31,663 bases of DNA from Chloroflexia bacterium (GCA_013698305.1 JACCVC010000053.1:1-31663), one strand, 5' to 3'. Counted from the first letter of the stretch, positions 1 through 9,478 are shown. The notes: a model not told the origin generated them from the sequence alone. Made by a program: numbers and translations.

Positions 1-92
1 AGGGTAAACGTCGCTTCGTGCTGTTCTTCCCCGACCTCCAATGGCCTTTTCACGTCTTCTGGTTCATTGCTGGTCTTCTTGTCCTCGGTCAT
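1..92 (-). CDS. N-terminus of an unrecognised protein, cut by the window edge
   Basis: Reading down from position 92 on the minus strand there is an ATG followed by 30 open codons to the edge. The product begins MTEDKKTSNEPEDVKRPLEV and is highly charged. A good ribosome binding site, GGGAGA, lies six bases upstream of the ATG. That spacing and the lack of stops are the only support. The gene would be divergent from the thioredoxin-domain gene at 284. I do not recognise the family, and the fragment is too short to assign a function. Confidence 0.4.
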   Translation of the reverse strand, partial: MTEDKKTSNEPEDVKRPLEVGEEQHEATFT

Positions 93-166
93 ATGCTGTC
101 TCCCGTTGCGTTGCGTGGTTGGTTCAACTGCCTGAGTTCCATGCAAGCGGCATGCCATACCGATTT

Positions 167-216
167 TGGCGCGGCCAGGCGCGGTCAAGGCACGGCCAAG
201 GCACGGTCAAGGCACT
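167..216. repeat. Short tandem repeat, about 11-bp period
   Basis: Four imperfect copies of a unit close to AGGCACGGTCA lie end to end (about 167-176, 177-187, 188-198, 199-209), followed by the partial copy AGGCACTG. The array is 70-115 bases upstream of the start of the thioredoxin-domain gene, in the divergent intergenic space. The period is close to one helical turn, so the copies lie on one face of the DNA. Confidence 0.6.
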
Positions 217-283
217 GATGTTGCGCAAACGGTATGGTGAAGCAGCGTCTGATCCGAATTCGAGCACCAGAGGAAGACACCGC

Positions 284-2364
<2,081 letters not shown>

Positions 2365-2368
<4 letters not shown>

Positions 2369-2393
2369 CCTCGCGCACAAGGTGCGAGGCTAC
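2365..2393. terminator. 12-bp hairpin with ACAAG loop between convergent genes
   Basis: Arms GTAGCCTCGCGC and GTGCGAGGCTAC pair over 12 bp with one G-T wobble around the loop ACAAG. The left arm contains the TAG stop of the thioredoxin-domain gene. The hairpin lies 22 bases beyond the end of the convergent gene at 2415. No clear T tract follows on either strand, so it may be a weak bidirectional terminator. By its loop it also belongs to the ACRRG hairpin family described in the findings. Confidence 0.6.
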
Positions 2394-2414
2394 GTGATCG
2401 CGGTATGGCGAATC

Positions 2415-2978
2415 CTACCAGGCCACTAGAATCAGGATCACGAGCAGGGCAATGACCAGGGCAACGCCCAGAGCCAATGTTGTCGCACGCTGCTCCAGTC
2501 GTGACCGTGCCGGGCTGGGCCGGGTCTCAAAGGCCCGAACTGCTGGGGACGAAGATGTTGTCGTGGACGACGACGTCGTGACGGTTGCCCGGCGCCTTGG
2601 TCGGAACGTCGTTGGCTGGTCATCAACCGTCACGACGGCGGGCTGGTCATCTCCCTTGACCGCTACCGTCGGCGATGCGAGCTGAGCGTCAGCATGGCCG
2701 CCAGGCACCGGCTCGGCAATCGGGTCAGGACGCCGCAGTGACCGCAACCAGGCCGGCAGGTCGTCATCGTGTATGAACTCGCGAGGGTCGATCATCGAGG
2801 TATCGGCTTCGGGCAGGTTCGTGGGTGCGGCGTTCTCGGGCGGCAAAACCTTACGCTCGGGCAGGGTTCGCCAGGCGGGAGGACGTCGCAGCCAATCCGG
2901 CATCGAGGTGGCTAGCCCTCCGTCCGGAATCGGCGGAATCTCTCGTTCGAGCTGGTCGTCGCGTGGCTTGTCAGGCAT
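2415..2978 (-). CDS. Tail-anchored hypothetical protein with two PxWLR motifs
   Basis: The 187-residue product has no domain I recognise. Residues 1-165 are Pro-, Asp- and Ser/Thr-rich and probably disordered. They hold two similar short motifs, MPDWLRRP (26-33) and LPAWLRSLRRP (74-84), and a Thr/Ser run (132-144). A single hydrophobic helix (about 167-186) ends at the last residue, so the protein should be anchored by its C-terminus with the bulk in the cytoplasm. It starts with ATG 9 bases after the dtd stop and is the last gene of the spoVS-PHP-ispDF-dtd run, so it is almost certainly co-transcribed. The WLR motifs resemble short linear motifs in other Chloroflexota proteins; that is from memory, and their partner is unknown to me. 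Confidence 0.75.
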   Translation of the reverse strand: MPDKPRDDQLEREIPPIPDGGLATSMPDWLRRPPAWRTLPERKVLPPENAAPTNLPEADTSMIDPREFIHDDDLPAWLRSLRRPDPIAEPVPGGHADAQLASPTVAVKGDDQPAVVTVDDQPTTFRPRRRATVTTSSSTTTSSSPAVRAFETRPSPARSRLEQRATTLALGVALVIALLVILILVAW

Positions 2979-2987
2979 CCCGTCGTC

Positions 2988-3467
2988 CTATCCTCGCCGT
3001 GACCGTCGCAATTCGTCCGAATCAACCCACAGCGTCACCGGTCCGTCGTTCACCAGTTGCACCCGCATCTGCGCACCGAACTCGCCTGTACCGACCCGAA
3101 ATCCCGCTGTCCGGAACCACGCCGCGCAGGCGTCGACCATCGACGCGGCGACATCCGGGTCGGCAGCGTGGGTGAAGCTCGGTCGGCGTCCCTTGCGGAC
3201 ATCACCATACAGGGTGAATTGTGACACCACCAGCACGCCAGCCTCGTCTCCACCCGCCAGAAGGTCGAGGAGCGACCGGTTCATGCGGCCTTCGTCGTCC
3301 TCGAAGATGCGGAGGTTGGCGATCTTGTCGCACATCATCGCCACGAGTTCGGGCGTATCCTCGTCGGCGATCCCGACCAGCAACAGCAGCCCGGCGTCGA
3401 TCTCGCCCACCACGTTGCCATCGACCGTGACGCTCCCTTCAGTCACGCGCTGCACCAGAATCCGCAA
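2988..3467 (-). CDS. dtd: D-aminoacyl-tRNA deacylase
   Basis: The 159-residue product is a full-length DTD. The enzyme hydrolyses D-amino acids from mischarged tRNAs in the cytoplasm as a translation quality-control step. The N-terminus MRILVQRVTEGSVTVDG, the active-site motif SQFTLYGD and the second signature NDGPVTLWVDS are all present. The start codon is TTG at 3467, preceded by GGGAGG at good spacing; no ATG or GTG fits the conserved N-terminus. The gene begins 12 bases after the ispF stop and ends 9 bases before the tail-anchored hypothetical, so it is inside an operon. The weak start may lower its translation relative to ispF. Confidence 0.96.
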   Translation of the reverse strand: MRILVQRVTEGSVTVDGNVVGEIDAGLLLLVGIADEDTPELVAMMCDKIANLRIFEDDEGRMNRSLLDLLAGGDEAGVLVVSQFTLYGDVRKGRRPSFTHAADPDVAASMVDACAAWFRTAGFRVGTGEFGAQMRVQLVNDGPVTLWVDSDELRRSRRG

Positions 3468-3479
3468 GACCGCCTCCCG

Positions 3480-3986
3480 CTACGACGCTTCGTCGATCTT
3501 GGCCGCGATCGTCGCCACCGCGATGGCGGCGATCCCCTCTTCGCGACCGACGAATCCCATCCGCTCGTTGGTGGTCGCCTTGATGCTGATCGTCTCCGGC
3601 GGCAGACTGAGACAGGCGCCGATTGACCTCTGCATCGCGTCAAGGTGGGGATTGATCCTCGGCGCTTCGGCAATCACGGTGATGTCGGCGTGGATCGGCT
3701 CCATCCCCAACTCAGCCAGCTTGCCAACGGCAGCCCGCGCGATCTCCCGGCTGTCCATGTCCTTCCACGCCGGGTCGGTCGGCGGAAAGTGCCGCCCGAT
3801 ATCTCCCAGCGCCGCCGCGCCGAGCAGCGCGTCGGCCAGCGCGTGCAACACGACGTCCGCGTCGGAATGGCCTTCCAGCCCGCGCTCGAACGGAATCGCA
3901 ACGCCACCCAGCACGCAACGCCGCCCCACTACCAGGCGATGCACGTCGTAGCCGATACCGGTACGCGGGATGTCAGGACGATACAT
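3480..3986 (-). CDS. ispF: 2-C-methyl-D-erythritol 2,4-cyclodiphosphate synthase
   Basis: The enzyme converts CDP-methylerythritol 2-phosphate to the cyclic diphosphate and CMP, the fifth step of the MEP isoprenoid pathway, and works as a cytoplasmic trimer. The 168-residue length is standard. Metal ligands are visible in GYDVH (D14, H16) and in the block GHSDADVVLHALADALLGA (H48). The nucleotide-side motif KATTNERMGFVGREEGIAA is near the C-terminus. The ATG at 3986 is chosen because GIGYDVH follows at the family's normal distance. It overlaps the end of ispD by 14 bases, so the two are translationally coupled but separate proteins, unlike the fused IspDF of some bacteria. Confidence 0.97.
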   Translation of the reverse strand: MYRPDIPRTGIGYDVHRLVVGRRCVLGGVAIPFERGLEGHSDADVVLHALADALLGAAALGDIGRHFPPTDPAWKDMDSREIARAAVGKLAELGMEPIHADITVIAEAPRINPHLDAMQRSIGACLSLPPETISIKATTNERMGFVGREEGIAAIAVATIAAKIDEAS

Positions 3987-4704
3987 GCGGCTCTCCCTTG
4001 GATTCTCCCTGGGATCGCGTCGACAGCAGGAAATCGACCATGGCGAGATCCTCCGGCGCCGTGACCTTGAGATTCTCTCTACCACCCTCGACCATGGTGA
4101 CTGGATGACCGATCGACTCCAGCAACGCGGCCTCATCGGTAAATACCTGAACGACGCTTTCCGCCTCCGCAAAAGCCTGTTTCAGGAGCAAAAGCCGAAA
4201 CGCCTGCGGGGTCTGCGCTGCCCATAGCGAGCTCCGATCGATGGTGCGACCAATGACGCCCTGATCGACCTCCTTGAGCGTATCTGTCACCGGAACGCCG
4301 GTGATCGCCGCGCCCGATGACCGCGCCGCGTTCGCCACCGCCTCGAACATCGCCGGCAGCGCCAGTGGTCGCGCAGCGTCGTGGATGATCGCGACCTCGA
4401 CTGACGCCGACAACGCGACGATCCCGACCAACACCGAATCCTGCCGGCGCTCGCCGCCCATGCATACTGCAATCGGCTCGCCGGGAAAGTGCCGTGTCAG
4501 AACCTCGTCGATCCCGGTCTGGCTATGCGGACCGACGACAACGACGATCTCCGACACGACCCCCGCCGCCAGCGCCGCCTCGATGCTCCAGCACAGCAGC
4601 GGTTTCCCGGCCGCCTCGGCCAGCACCTTGCCGCTGTCTCCGAAGCGCTCGCCCCGCCCCGCCGCGACGATCACGACTCCGGCAAATCGCTCCGCCCCGG
4701 TCAT
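3973..4704 (-). CDS. ispD: 2-C-methyl-D-erythritol 4-phosphate cytidylyltransferase
   Basis: IspD transfers CMP from CTP to methylerythritol 4-phosphate, the third MEP-pathway step. The 243-residue product shows the nucleotidyltransferase loop VVIVAAGRGERFG with the following Lys (GKVLAEAAGKPLL), the HDAARPL motif (metal and substrate site), the VPVTDTLKEV segment and the C-terminal ENLKVTAPEDL signature. The stretch between GERFG and KVL is short but within the family's variation. The start codon overlaps the stop of the PHP gene in a 4-base ATGA. The stop overlaps ispF by 14 bases. About 12 residues beyond the usual end are polar and poorly conserved. Confidence 0.96.
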   Translation of the reverse strand: MTGAERFAGVVIVAAGRGERFGDSGKVLAEAAGKPLLCWSIEAALAAGVVSEIVVVVGPHSQTGIDEVLTRHFPGEPIAVCMGGERRQDSVLVGIVALSASVEVAIIHDAARPLALPAMFEAVANAARSSGAAITGVPVTDTLKEVDQGVIGRTIDRSSLWAAQTPQAFRLLLLKQAFAEAESVVQVFTDEAALLESIGHPVTMVEGGRENLKVTAPEDLAMVDFLLSTRSQGESKGEPHVSS

Positions 4705-5576
4705 ACCCGCACCCCGGCGGCAACGAGTTCGTCGAAGACCTCCATCGGCGCCGGGGCGGTTCCGAGCTCGCGCCCGGCTCGAAAATGCGGGCCGTGATAA
4801 TCTGAACCGCCGGTCGCGATCAGGGCATGCTGATCCGCGATGTCTCGCAGGGCCGACCGTCGCGTGTCGTCGTACTCACCGTAGTACACCTCCATGCCTC
4901 GAAGACCGAGCGGGATCAGCCGCCGCAGGATGGCCGGAATGTCTCCGGTCGACCATGGATGAGCCAGCACCGGCAACGCGCCGTGATCCACCAGCAACAC
5001 CACCGCCTGCTCAGGCGTGAACAGGTCGCGAGGGACCCAGCCAGGGCGCCCCGGTTTGAGAAATCGCTGGAACGCGTCGTCGATCGACGTTGCCGCGCCG
5101 ATCTCGATCAATGCCCGCGCCAGATGAGGACGCCCGATCGATCCCTCTTCCGCCTGCGCCAGGATATGATCAAGGTCGATGGCATATCCGGCGTCATGCA
5201 GCTTGCCGATCATCGCCGTGATCCGACGCACGCGTGACTGGGCCAAGTCGCGCAGTTCCCCACCCAGCGAAGCGTCGTCGGGATCGACGCCATAGCCCAG
5301 CACATGGACCTCGACGCCGCGTTCGGTGGTCGACAACTCGACCCCCGGCACGAGAATCACGCCAGGATCAGCGGCGGCCTCACGGGCTGCGGCAATTCCG
5401 TCCACAGTGTCATGATCCGTGACCGCCAGCACCTGGATGCCGCGCTCCGCCGCCAGGGCGACAAGCTCGCGCGGACGCAACGTGCCGTCCGATGCCGTGG
5501 TGTGCGCATGCAAGTCGACCGGCCAGTAGCGAGAGTCGCCGGGCCGGTCGGTCGATTGGACATTGGTGGTGTTCAT
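4701..5576 (-). CDS. PHP-domain phosphoesterase, RNase AM / YciV-like
   Basis: The 291-residue product has the four PHP metal motifs in order: DLHAHTTASDG (21-31), TDHDTVDG, the GVELSTTERGVEVHVLGYG block, and GSDYHG near the C-terminus. IGRPHLARAL and VLAHPW lie between. This is the arrangement of the YciV/TrpH family, whose studied members are 3',5'-nucleotide bisphosphatases and 5'-3' exonucleases of RNA ends (RNase AM). The exact substrate here is inferred. The start at 5576 is the ATG just before the conserved region; the open frame continues upstream but overlaps spoVS. It starts 17 bases after the spoVS stop and overlaps ispD by 4 bases. An RNA end-processing role would fit the nearby rny gene. 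Confidence 0.9.
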   Translation of the reverse strand: MNTTNVQSTDRPGDSRYWPVDLHAHTTASDGTLRPRELVALAAERGIQVLAVTDHDTVDGIAAAREAAADPGVILVPGVELSTTERGVEVHVLGYGVDPDDASLGGELRDLAQSRVRRITAMIGKLHDAGYAIDLDHILAQAEEGSIGRPHLARALIEIGAATSIDDAFQRFLKPGRPGWVPRDLFTPEQAVVLLVDHGALPVLAHPWSTGDIPAILRRLIPLGLRGMEVYYGEYDDTRRSALRDIADQHALIATGGSDYHGPHFRAGRELGTAPAPMEVFDELVAAGVRV

Positions 5577-5593
5577 GAAAAGTCGTCGTTTGG

Positions 5594-6199
5594 CTATCGA
5601 GGCTCGATCAGGATGCGAATGGCGGTGCGATCCTCGTTGTCGATGGTGACGTCGATGAACGCCGGCAGGCACACCGCGTCGATACCGCTCTCGCGCAGGT
5701 AGTCTCTGGCGATTGCGGTCGCCTTGATTGCCTGGTTGGTCGCCCCGGCGCCGATCGCCTGCACCTCTGCGCGTCCGAACTCGCGGACGACGCCAGCGAT
5801 TGCTCCGGCGACGGCGCTCGGACGGGACTTCGCGGAGACCTTGAGGATCTCGTCGCCCGGCTCAACGGCAACAGGTGCGGGAAGCTGGTCGGGCTCGAGA
5901 TGCCCGTTAGACGCCACCGGCAGGATCTGCTCCTCGACCTCATATGGCTCGTAGCCATCGAGGCTGTCAACCCCCGATTCAACCGTGACGTATGGATCTG
6001 GCTCATCGACGATGTGCTGGTGCTGGTCTGGTTGTTCGACGACGGCCTGAGCGGATGCGCGATGCTCGTCCCCATGGTACGTGTCAACGGCCTGCTCTTC
6101 CGCCGACTGATCATCTTCATCTGCGTCGGGTGGAAAACGGGATCCCTCGGGATCGATCTTGATGTCGCGCAGGTCGAGCTTGCTGAAAAAACGGTTCAT
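5594..6199 (-). CDS. spoVS: SpoVS-domain protein with long acidic N-terminal extension
   Basis: Residues 117-201 are a complete SpoVS domain, matching the Bacillus stage V sporulation protein S almost throughout (EILKVSAKSRPSAVAGAIAG, VQAIGAGATNQAIKA, RTAIRILIEPR). SpoVS is a small Alba-like protein, probably nucleic-acid binding. Here it carries 116 extra N-terminal residues. The first 20 look conserved (MNRFFSKLDLRDIKIDPEGS); the rest are acidic, rich in Asp, Glu, Gln and Pro and probably disordered. The start at 6199 is supported by GGGGAGG just upstream. It heads a six-gene minus-strand unit and follows rny, the order rny then spoVS being a familiar neighbourhood in Firmicutes. Nothing else here suggests sporulation, so a regulatory role outside sporulation is likely. 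Confidence 0.92.
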   Translation of the reverse strand: MNRFFSKLDLRDIKIDPEGSRFPPDADEDDQSAEEQAVDTYHGDEHRASAQAVVEQPDQHQHIVDEPDPYVTVESGVDSLDGYEPYEVEEQILPVASNGHLEPDQLPAPVAVEPGDEILKVSAKSRPSAVAGAIAGVVREFGRAEVQAIGAGATNQAIKATAIARDYLRESGIDAVCLPAFIDVTIDNEDRTAIRILIEPR

Positions 6200-6333
6200 G
6201 TAGTGAGGTCCTCCCCTGAACGTCCTCACGGACCCGAAAACCGGGCACACGTATGCTGAAAATCGCGCTCCCCATAGGGCCGCGCCTGATCCAAAATCAG
6301 GGTTGACCACGCGACATGATGATATTTTGGGCC

Positions 6334-6346
6334 GACATCACATGTC
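6334..6346. promoter_or_regulatory. Possible operator palindrome upstream of spoVS
   Basis: GACAT and ATGTC form a perfect 5-bp inverted repeat around CAC, 135-147 bases upstream of the spoVS start. The upstream GCGACATGATGA resembles one half. It has the shape of a dimeric regulator site, but no cognate regulator is evident. Confidence 0.25.
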
Positions 6347-6430
6347 AGCGCCCCCTCCAGGACTCCAGTGTACGATGCTTCGGCGATTATGGCACGTTTT
6401 TCGGGCGTCCCATCCTGAAACACACAACAA

Positions 6431-6458
6431 CGCGGGCCAGAATGCATTCTGGCCCGCG
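6431..6458 (-). terminator. rny terminator, perfect 28-base palindrome
   Basis: The arm CGCGGGCCAGAATG is followed directly by its exact reverse complement. The hairpin begins about 70 bases after the rny stop. On the minus strand it is followed by the T-rich TTGTTGTGTG; on the plus strand a T-rich stretch also follows. It should separate rny transcription from the spoVS operon. Confidence 0.75.
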
Positions 6459-6529
6459 TTTCCTTCGGTTCGTTTGTTGCCGGTCATGGTGAAAACGAGG
6501 CGGTGGCGAGTCATTTGACGACAATCACG

Positions 6530-8095
6530 CTATCGTGCGTAGTCGACCGCTCGCGTTTCCCGGATCACCGTCACCTTGATCTGGCCAGGATACTCGAGCG
6601 TTTCCTCGATCTTTCTCACGACATCCCTGGCAAGCCTGTTGGCGCCAAGGTCATCAATCGAGTTCGGTCGCACCAGGATGCGAACTTCGCGTCCCGCCTG
6701 GATGGCGAACGATTTCTCGACCCCATCGAACGAGTTCGCGACCCCTTCGAGCGCTTCCAGGCGCTTGATGTAGGTCTCCATCATCTCCCGGCGAGCGCCA
6801 GGCCTGGCGCCGCTGATGGCATCCGCCGTCGCGACGATGAACGCTTCCACGGTTTTCGGCTCTTCCTCGCGATGGTGCGCCGCTATCGCGTGCACGATCC
6901 GGGAGGATCGTCCGAGCCGCTTGGCGATGTCGGCGCCGATCAACGCATGCGGTCCTTCGACCTCATGATCAACCGCCTTGCCGATGTCATGCAGCAGGCC
7001 CGCCGTGCGGCTGACATTTACGTCAGCGCCGAGCTCCGCCGCCAGATTCGCGGACAGCATCGATACTTCCAGCGAATGCGCGAGCACGTTTTGCCCGTAG
7101 CTGGTGCGGAACTTGAGCCGCCCCAGCAGTTTGATCAGGTCGGGGTGAAGTCCGGGCACGTTGGCCTCGTAGGCCACGCGTTCGCCCTCCTCCCGCATGA
7201 TCTGCTCGAGCTCGATCTGGGTCTTGCTGACGACTTCCTCGATGCGTGCCGGGTGGATTCGTCCATCCTGCAGCAGCTTCGTCAGTGACCGCCGCGCGAC
7301 TTCCCGTCGCACCGGATCGAAACCGGATACGGTCACCGACTCCGGGGTATCATCGACGATCAGGTCCACGCCGGTCGCCTGTTCCAGCGCCCGGATGTTT
7401 CGACCCTCCCGACCGATGATGCGGCCCTTCATGTCGTCACTCGGCAGCGGCACCGACGACACTGTGGACTCGGCGACGTAATCGGCGGCAATCCGCTGAA
7501 TCGTCGTCGCAAGGATCATTCGCGAGCGTCGATCCGCCTCCAGCTTTGTTTCCCGTTCGATCTCGTGCAGGCTGCGCGTCGCCAGGTGGCGAGCTTCAAC
7601 TTCGACTTCCTGCACCAGCTCGTTTTTGGCGTCCTCGCTGGTCAACCCGGCGATCCGCTCCAGCTCAAGCACGTGCGTGGCACGGCCCTCCTCGAGCTGT
7701 CGTTGCTGGTTTGATCGCTCCTGTTCCCAAATTTCGCGATCCAGCGTCAGTTGCTGTTCGCCCTGACGCACGCTCTTTTCCCGATCCTCAACAGCAGTCG
7801 ACTTGTTGTCGATCTGCTCTTCTTTCCCTTCGATCCGCCGTTCGATTCGTTCGATCTCGTTCCGGCGCTGGGTCAGCTCCCGATCGAGTTCCCCACGAAG
7901 GCGAATCGCCTCATCCTTTGCCCCAAGTGCTGTATCCCGTCGTCTGGATTCCGCCTCTTCCACAATGCGGCTTGCTTCCGACTGAGCAATGCGCACGCGA
8001 GAATTCTCGCGCCGCTCCAGCCAAAACCAGGTCACGAAAAAGGTGAGTCCAGCCACGAGCACGGCCACGATGGAGAGGATCACAATGTTATCCAT
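6530..8095 (-). CDS. rny: Ribonuclease Y
   Basis: RNase Y is the membrane-anchored endoribonuclease that starts mRNA decay in many bacteria. The 521-residue product has the full family layout. There is an N-terminal membrane helix (about 5-25), a long charged coiled coil (about 30-195), a KH RNA-binding domain with GRIIGREGRN at 224-233, and an HD phosphohydrolase domain with H340 and the HD pair at 369-370 (GLLHDIGKAVDHE). The C-terminus YPGQIKVTVIRETRAVDYAR is standard. The ATG at 8095 follows TAGGAG at ideal spacing. The promoter at 8231-8259 and terminator at 6431-6458 make it look monocistronic. It neighbours spoVS and a probable RNA-end phosphoesterase. Confidence 0.98.
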   Translation of the reverse strand: MDNIVILSIVAVLVAGLTFFVTWFWLERRENSRVRIAQSEASRIVEEAESRRRDTALGAKDEAIRLRGELDRELTQRRNEIERIERRIEGKEEQIDNKSTAVEDREKSVRQGEQQLTLDREIWEQERSNQQRQLEEGRATHVLELERIAGLTSEDAKNELVQEVEVEARHLATRSLHEIERETKLEADRRSRMILATTIQRIAADYVAESTVSSVPLPSDDMKGRIIGREGRNIRALEQATGVDLIVDDTPESVTVSGFDPVRREVARRSLTKLLQDGRIHPARIEEVVSKTQIELEQIMREEGERVAYEANVPGLHPDLIKLLGRLKFRTSYGQNVLAHSLEVSMLSANLAAELGADVNVSRTAGLLHDIGKAVDHEVEGPHALIGADIAKRLGRSSRIVHAIAAHHREEEPKTVEAFIVATADAISGARPGARREMMETYIKRLEALEGVANSFDGVEKSFAIQAGREVRILVRPNSIDDLGANRLARDVVRKIEETLEYPGQIKVTVIRETRAVDYAR

Positions 8096-8117
8096 CGATG
8101 TCGCTCCTAGCTCAGTC

Positions 8118-8133
8118 CCCCGTCAGTACGGGG
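8118..8133 (-). other. Small hairpin in the rny leader
   Basis: Arms CCCCGT and ACGGGG pair around a four-base loop 23-38 bases upstream of the rny start, just before the Shine-Dalgarno. It lies within the predicted 5' untranslated region and could influence translation of rny, whose mRNA is often autoregulated in other bacteria. The role is inferred. Confidence 0.35.
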
Positions 8134-8205
8134 CGCTCAATTGTTAATGTGTCCGGACGTCCCGGCCTGAGGCTTTCGCCCCGGCGAAACCACGCGTCTG
8201 GTCGA

Positions 8206-8275
8206 CTCGCAGTGACATCCTTACCTAGTGATAATACGGCTTTCACAAAGGCGCCGCAAGGATGCCTCGCAGTGA
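8206..8275. promoter_or_regulatory. Pair of direct repeats CTCGCAGTGA flanking the rny promoter
   Basis: The decamer CTCGCAGTGA occurs at 8206-8215 and again at 8266-8275, in the same orientation, 60 bases apart start to start. The predicted -35 and -10 of rny lie between the copies. One copy is just downstream of the expected transcription start and the other just upstream of the -35, an arrangement typical of paired operators. Confidence 0.4.
8231..8259 (-). promoter_or_regulatory. Predicted sigma-70-type promoter of rny
   Basis: On the minus strand TTGCGG (8259-8254) is followed after exactly 17 bases by TATTAT (8236-8231). The -10 matches consensus at five of six positions; the -35 keeps the TTG core. 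The expected start near 8224 would give a leader of about 130 bases. Confidence 0.6.
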
Positions 8276-8359
8276 TGGGGCACTTCCTTGCGCGTACGTA
8301 CTATCCAAATAACACCATCTCGTTGGCCCAATATCCGATCACTATCATCTCGGGGAACG

Positions 8360-8463
8360 CGTAGTGGCCAATCCTGAACTCCGGTATCGGCCCGGTCCGA
8401 CGATCCGCCACCAATGGCAGATACAGGGGCTGCCGCTACGTGCTCGCTCTGCCGGTACGTCTC
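8360..8463. repeat. Dispersed hairpin repeat, CGTAG...CTACG type, copy 1
   Basis: The core at 8360-8440 starts CGTAGTGGC and ends GCCGCTACG, nearly perfect inverted ends. It contains two hairpins. The left one (GGCCAAT, TATCGGCC) has an enlarged loop; the right one (8416-8434) has loop ACAGG. The reverse complement of 12233-12304 matches it closely along its whole length, apart from about 8 extra bases in the left loop here. Similarity continues past the right end to about 8463. It lies between the amidohydrolase gene and the rny promoter. The surrounding 8096-8524 holds no gene I can support. Confidence 0.8.
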
Positions 8464-8524
8464 TTAAGCGACCTGCACTCCGCCGCAAATCTCGATCATT
8501 CTCATTGCCACGACGCCGGGAATG

Positions 8525-9478
8525 TTACCGGATGGGGTCGCCTTCTTCCGAATTCCAGACCTCGTCGTACGCTGCCTCGTTGGTGACGCCCGCGAACTCG
8601 CCGACGCCGAAGATCCGGGCCGCGTTGCCATAGAAGATGCGATCCCGCTCCTCCAGCGTCAGTCGCATCAGGTCGAGAATCGCCGCCCAGTCCGCGATCT
8701 CATTGGCCATCTTCTCCATGCCGCAATCCGAGGCGAACAGCACCTTGTACGGCGAGATCTCCTGCCCGATCAGCTTGCGCTCGAAGATGTGCCGCCGCAC
8801 CAGTTCTCCGCCGGAGATGTCCCAGAAGACATTGCGACGCCAGCGGGCGATGTGACAGGCGTAGTCGTATTGCCCCACACCCATGTGCGCGCCGATGATC
8901 CGCAGTCGCGGGAAGGTGAACGCCAGCGTATCGAGCAGGATCGGGTCCATGTGCGACGATGAGAATCCCTGCCCACGCAGCCGCTTCTCGAAGTAGCGAG
9001 CGCGCGTCACCACCGCCTCCGAGAACGGATCAGTATCGCGATAGTCCACGCCACCTCCCACCACGCCGGTGTGAAACAGCGTCACCATGCCGAGCGCCTC
9101 GGCGCGCTCGTAGACCGGCCAGTAGTCACGATGGTCGTACGGCTTGAGCGCGTGTATGATCTTGAGACCCCGAAAACCCCGATCATAGGCCTCCTGCACC
9201 GAATCCGGCGTGTCCTCGCCCAGCTCCACGCCGTACATGCCGACGAACAGGTCGGGATACCGCGCGATCGCCGCGCTCACGCGGTCGTTGTAGTCGCCCC
9301 ACCGGCTGCCCAGCAGCGCGACGTGGACGATGTTCGAGCGCTGGCAGAACTCAGCAAGCTCATCGGTCACCGCGCCGGCGTCACGGTCGGCGCCCCACGG
9401 GAAATGGACGTGGGTGTCGAACACCCTGGGCGGAACCTGCGGATCGCGTTCCCGCACAATCATCGGCTGATCCATCAT
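8525..9478 (-). CDS. Amidohydrolase family protein (amidohydrolase 2 type)
   Basis: The 317-residue product is a TIM-barrel metal hydrolase. The first metal motif is FDTHVHFPWG (D21, H23, H25). The barrel continues with GLKIIHALKPYDHRDYWPVYERAEALG, LFHTGVVGG (metal His), RIIGAHMGVG and, near the end, VLFASDCGMEKM, in which the Asp is the usual catalytic acid. This is the order seen in PF04909 proteins (decarboxylase and lactonase relatives). The substrate cannot be told from sequence. The ATG at 9478 is chosen because GGGAGA lies 9 bases upstream; a second ATG follows immediately. It is divergent from the NYN gene and stands alone, with no pathway neighbours to narrow its role. Confidence 0.88.
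   Translation of the reverse strand: MMDQPMIVRERDPQVPPRVFDTHVHFPWGADRDAGAVTDELAEFCQRSNIVHVALLGSRWGDYNDRVSAAIARYPDLFVGMYGVELGEDTPDSVQEAYDRGFRGLKIIHALKPYDHRDYWPVYERAEALGMVTLFHTGVVGGGVDYRDTDPFSEAVVTRARYFEKRLRGQGFSSSHMDPILLDTLAFTFPRLRIIGAHMGVGQYDYACHIARWRRNVFWDISGGELVRRHIFERKLIGQEISPYKVLFASDCGMEKMANEIADWAAILDLMRLTLEERDRIFYGNAARIFGVGEFAGVTNEAAYDEVWNSEEGDPIR

Larger units (their letters stand above)
6200..6529. other. Intergenic region between rny and spoVS
   Basis: This 330-base gap holds no gene I can support. It carries the rny terminator palindrome (6431-6458), the spoVS leader with its strong Shine-Dalgarno, a small CCCG/CGGG hairpin near 6233-6245 and two short inverted repeats: CTGAT/ATCAG at 6286-6300 and GACAT/ATGTC at 6334-6346. 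CATAAT at 6386-6391 on the minus strand could be a -10 element, but no convincing -35 accompanies it. Confidence 0.5.

Noticed and set aside
3480..4704. Fused bifunctional IspDF
   Set aside because: The ispD stop at 3973 and the ispF ATG at 3986 are in different frames and overlap by 14 bases, so they are two proteins.
8364..8633. Small proteins encoded in the hairpin repeat at 8360-8463 and its relative near 12211-12603
   Set aside because: The similar peptides read from both places arise because the DNA repeat itself is shared; neither has a ribosome binding site or coding character.
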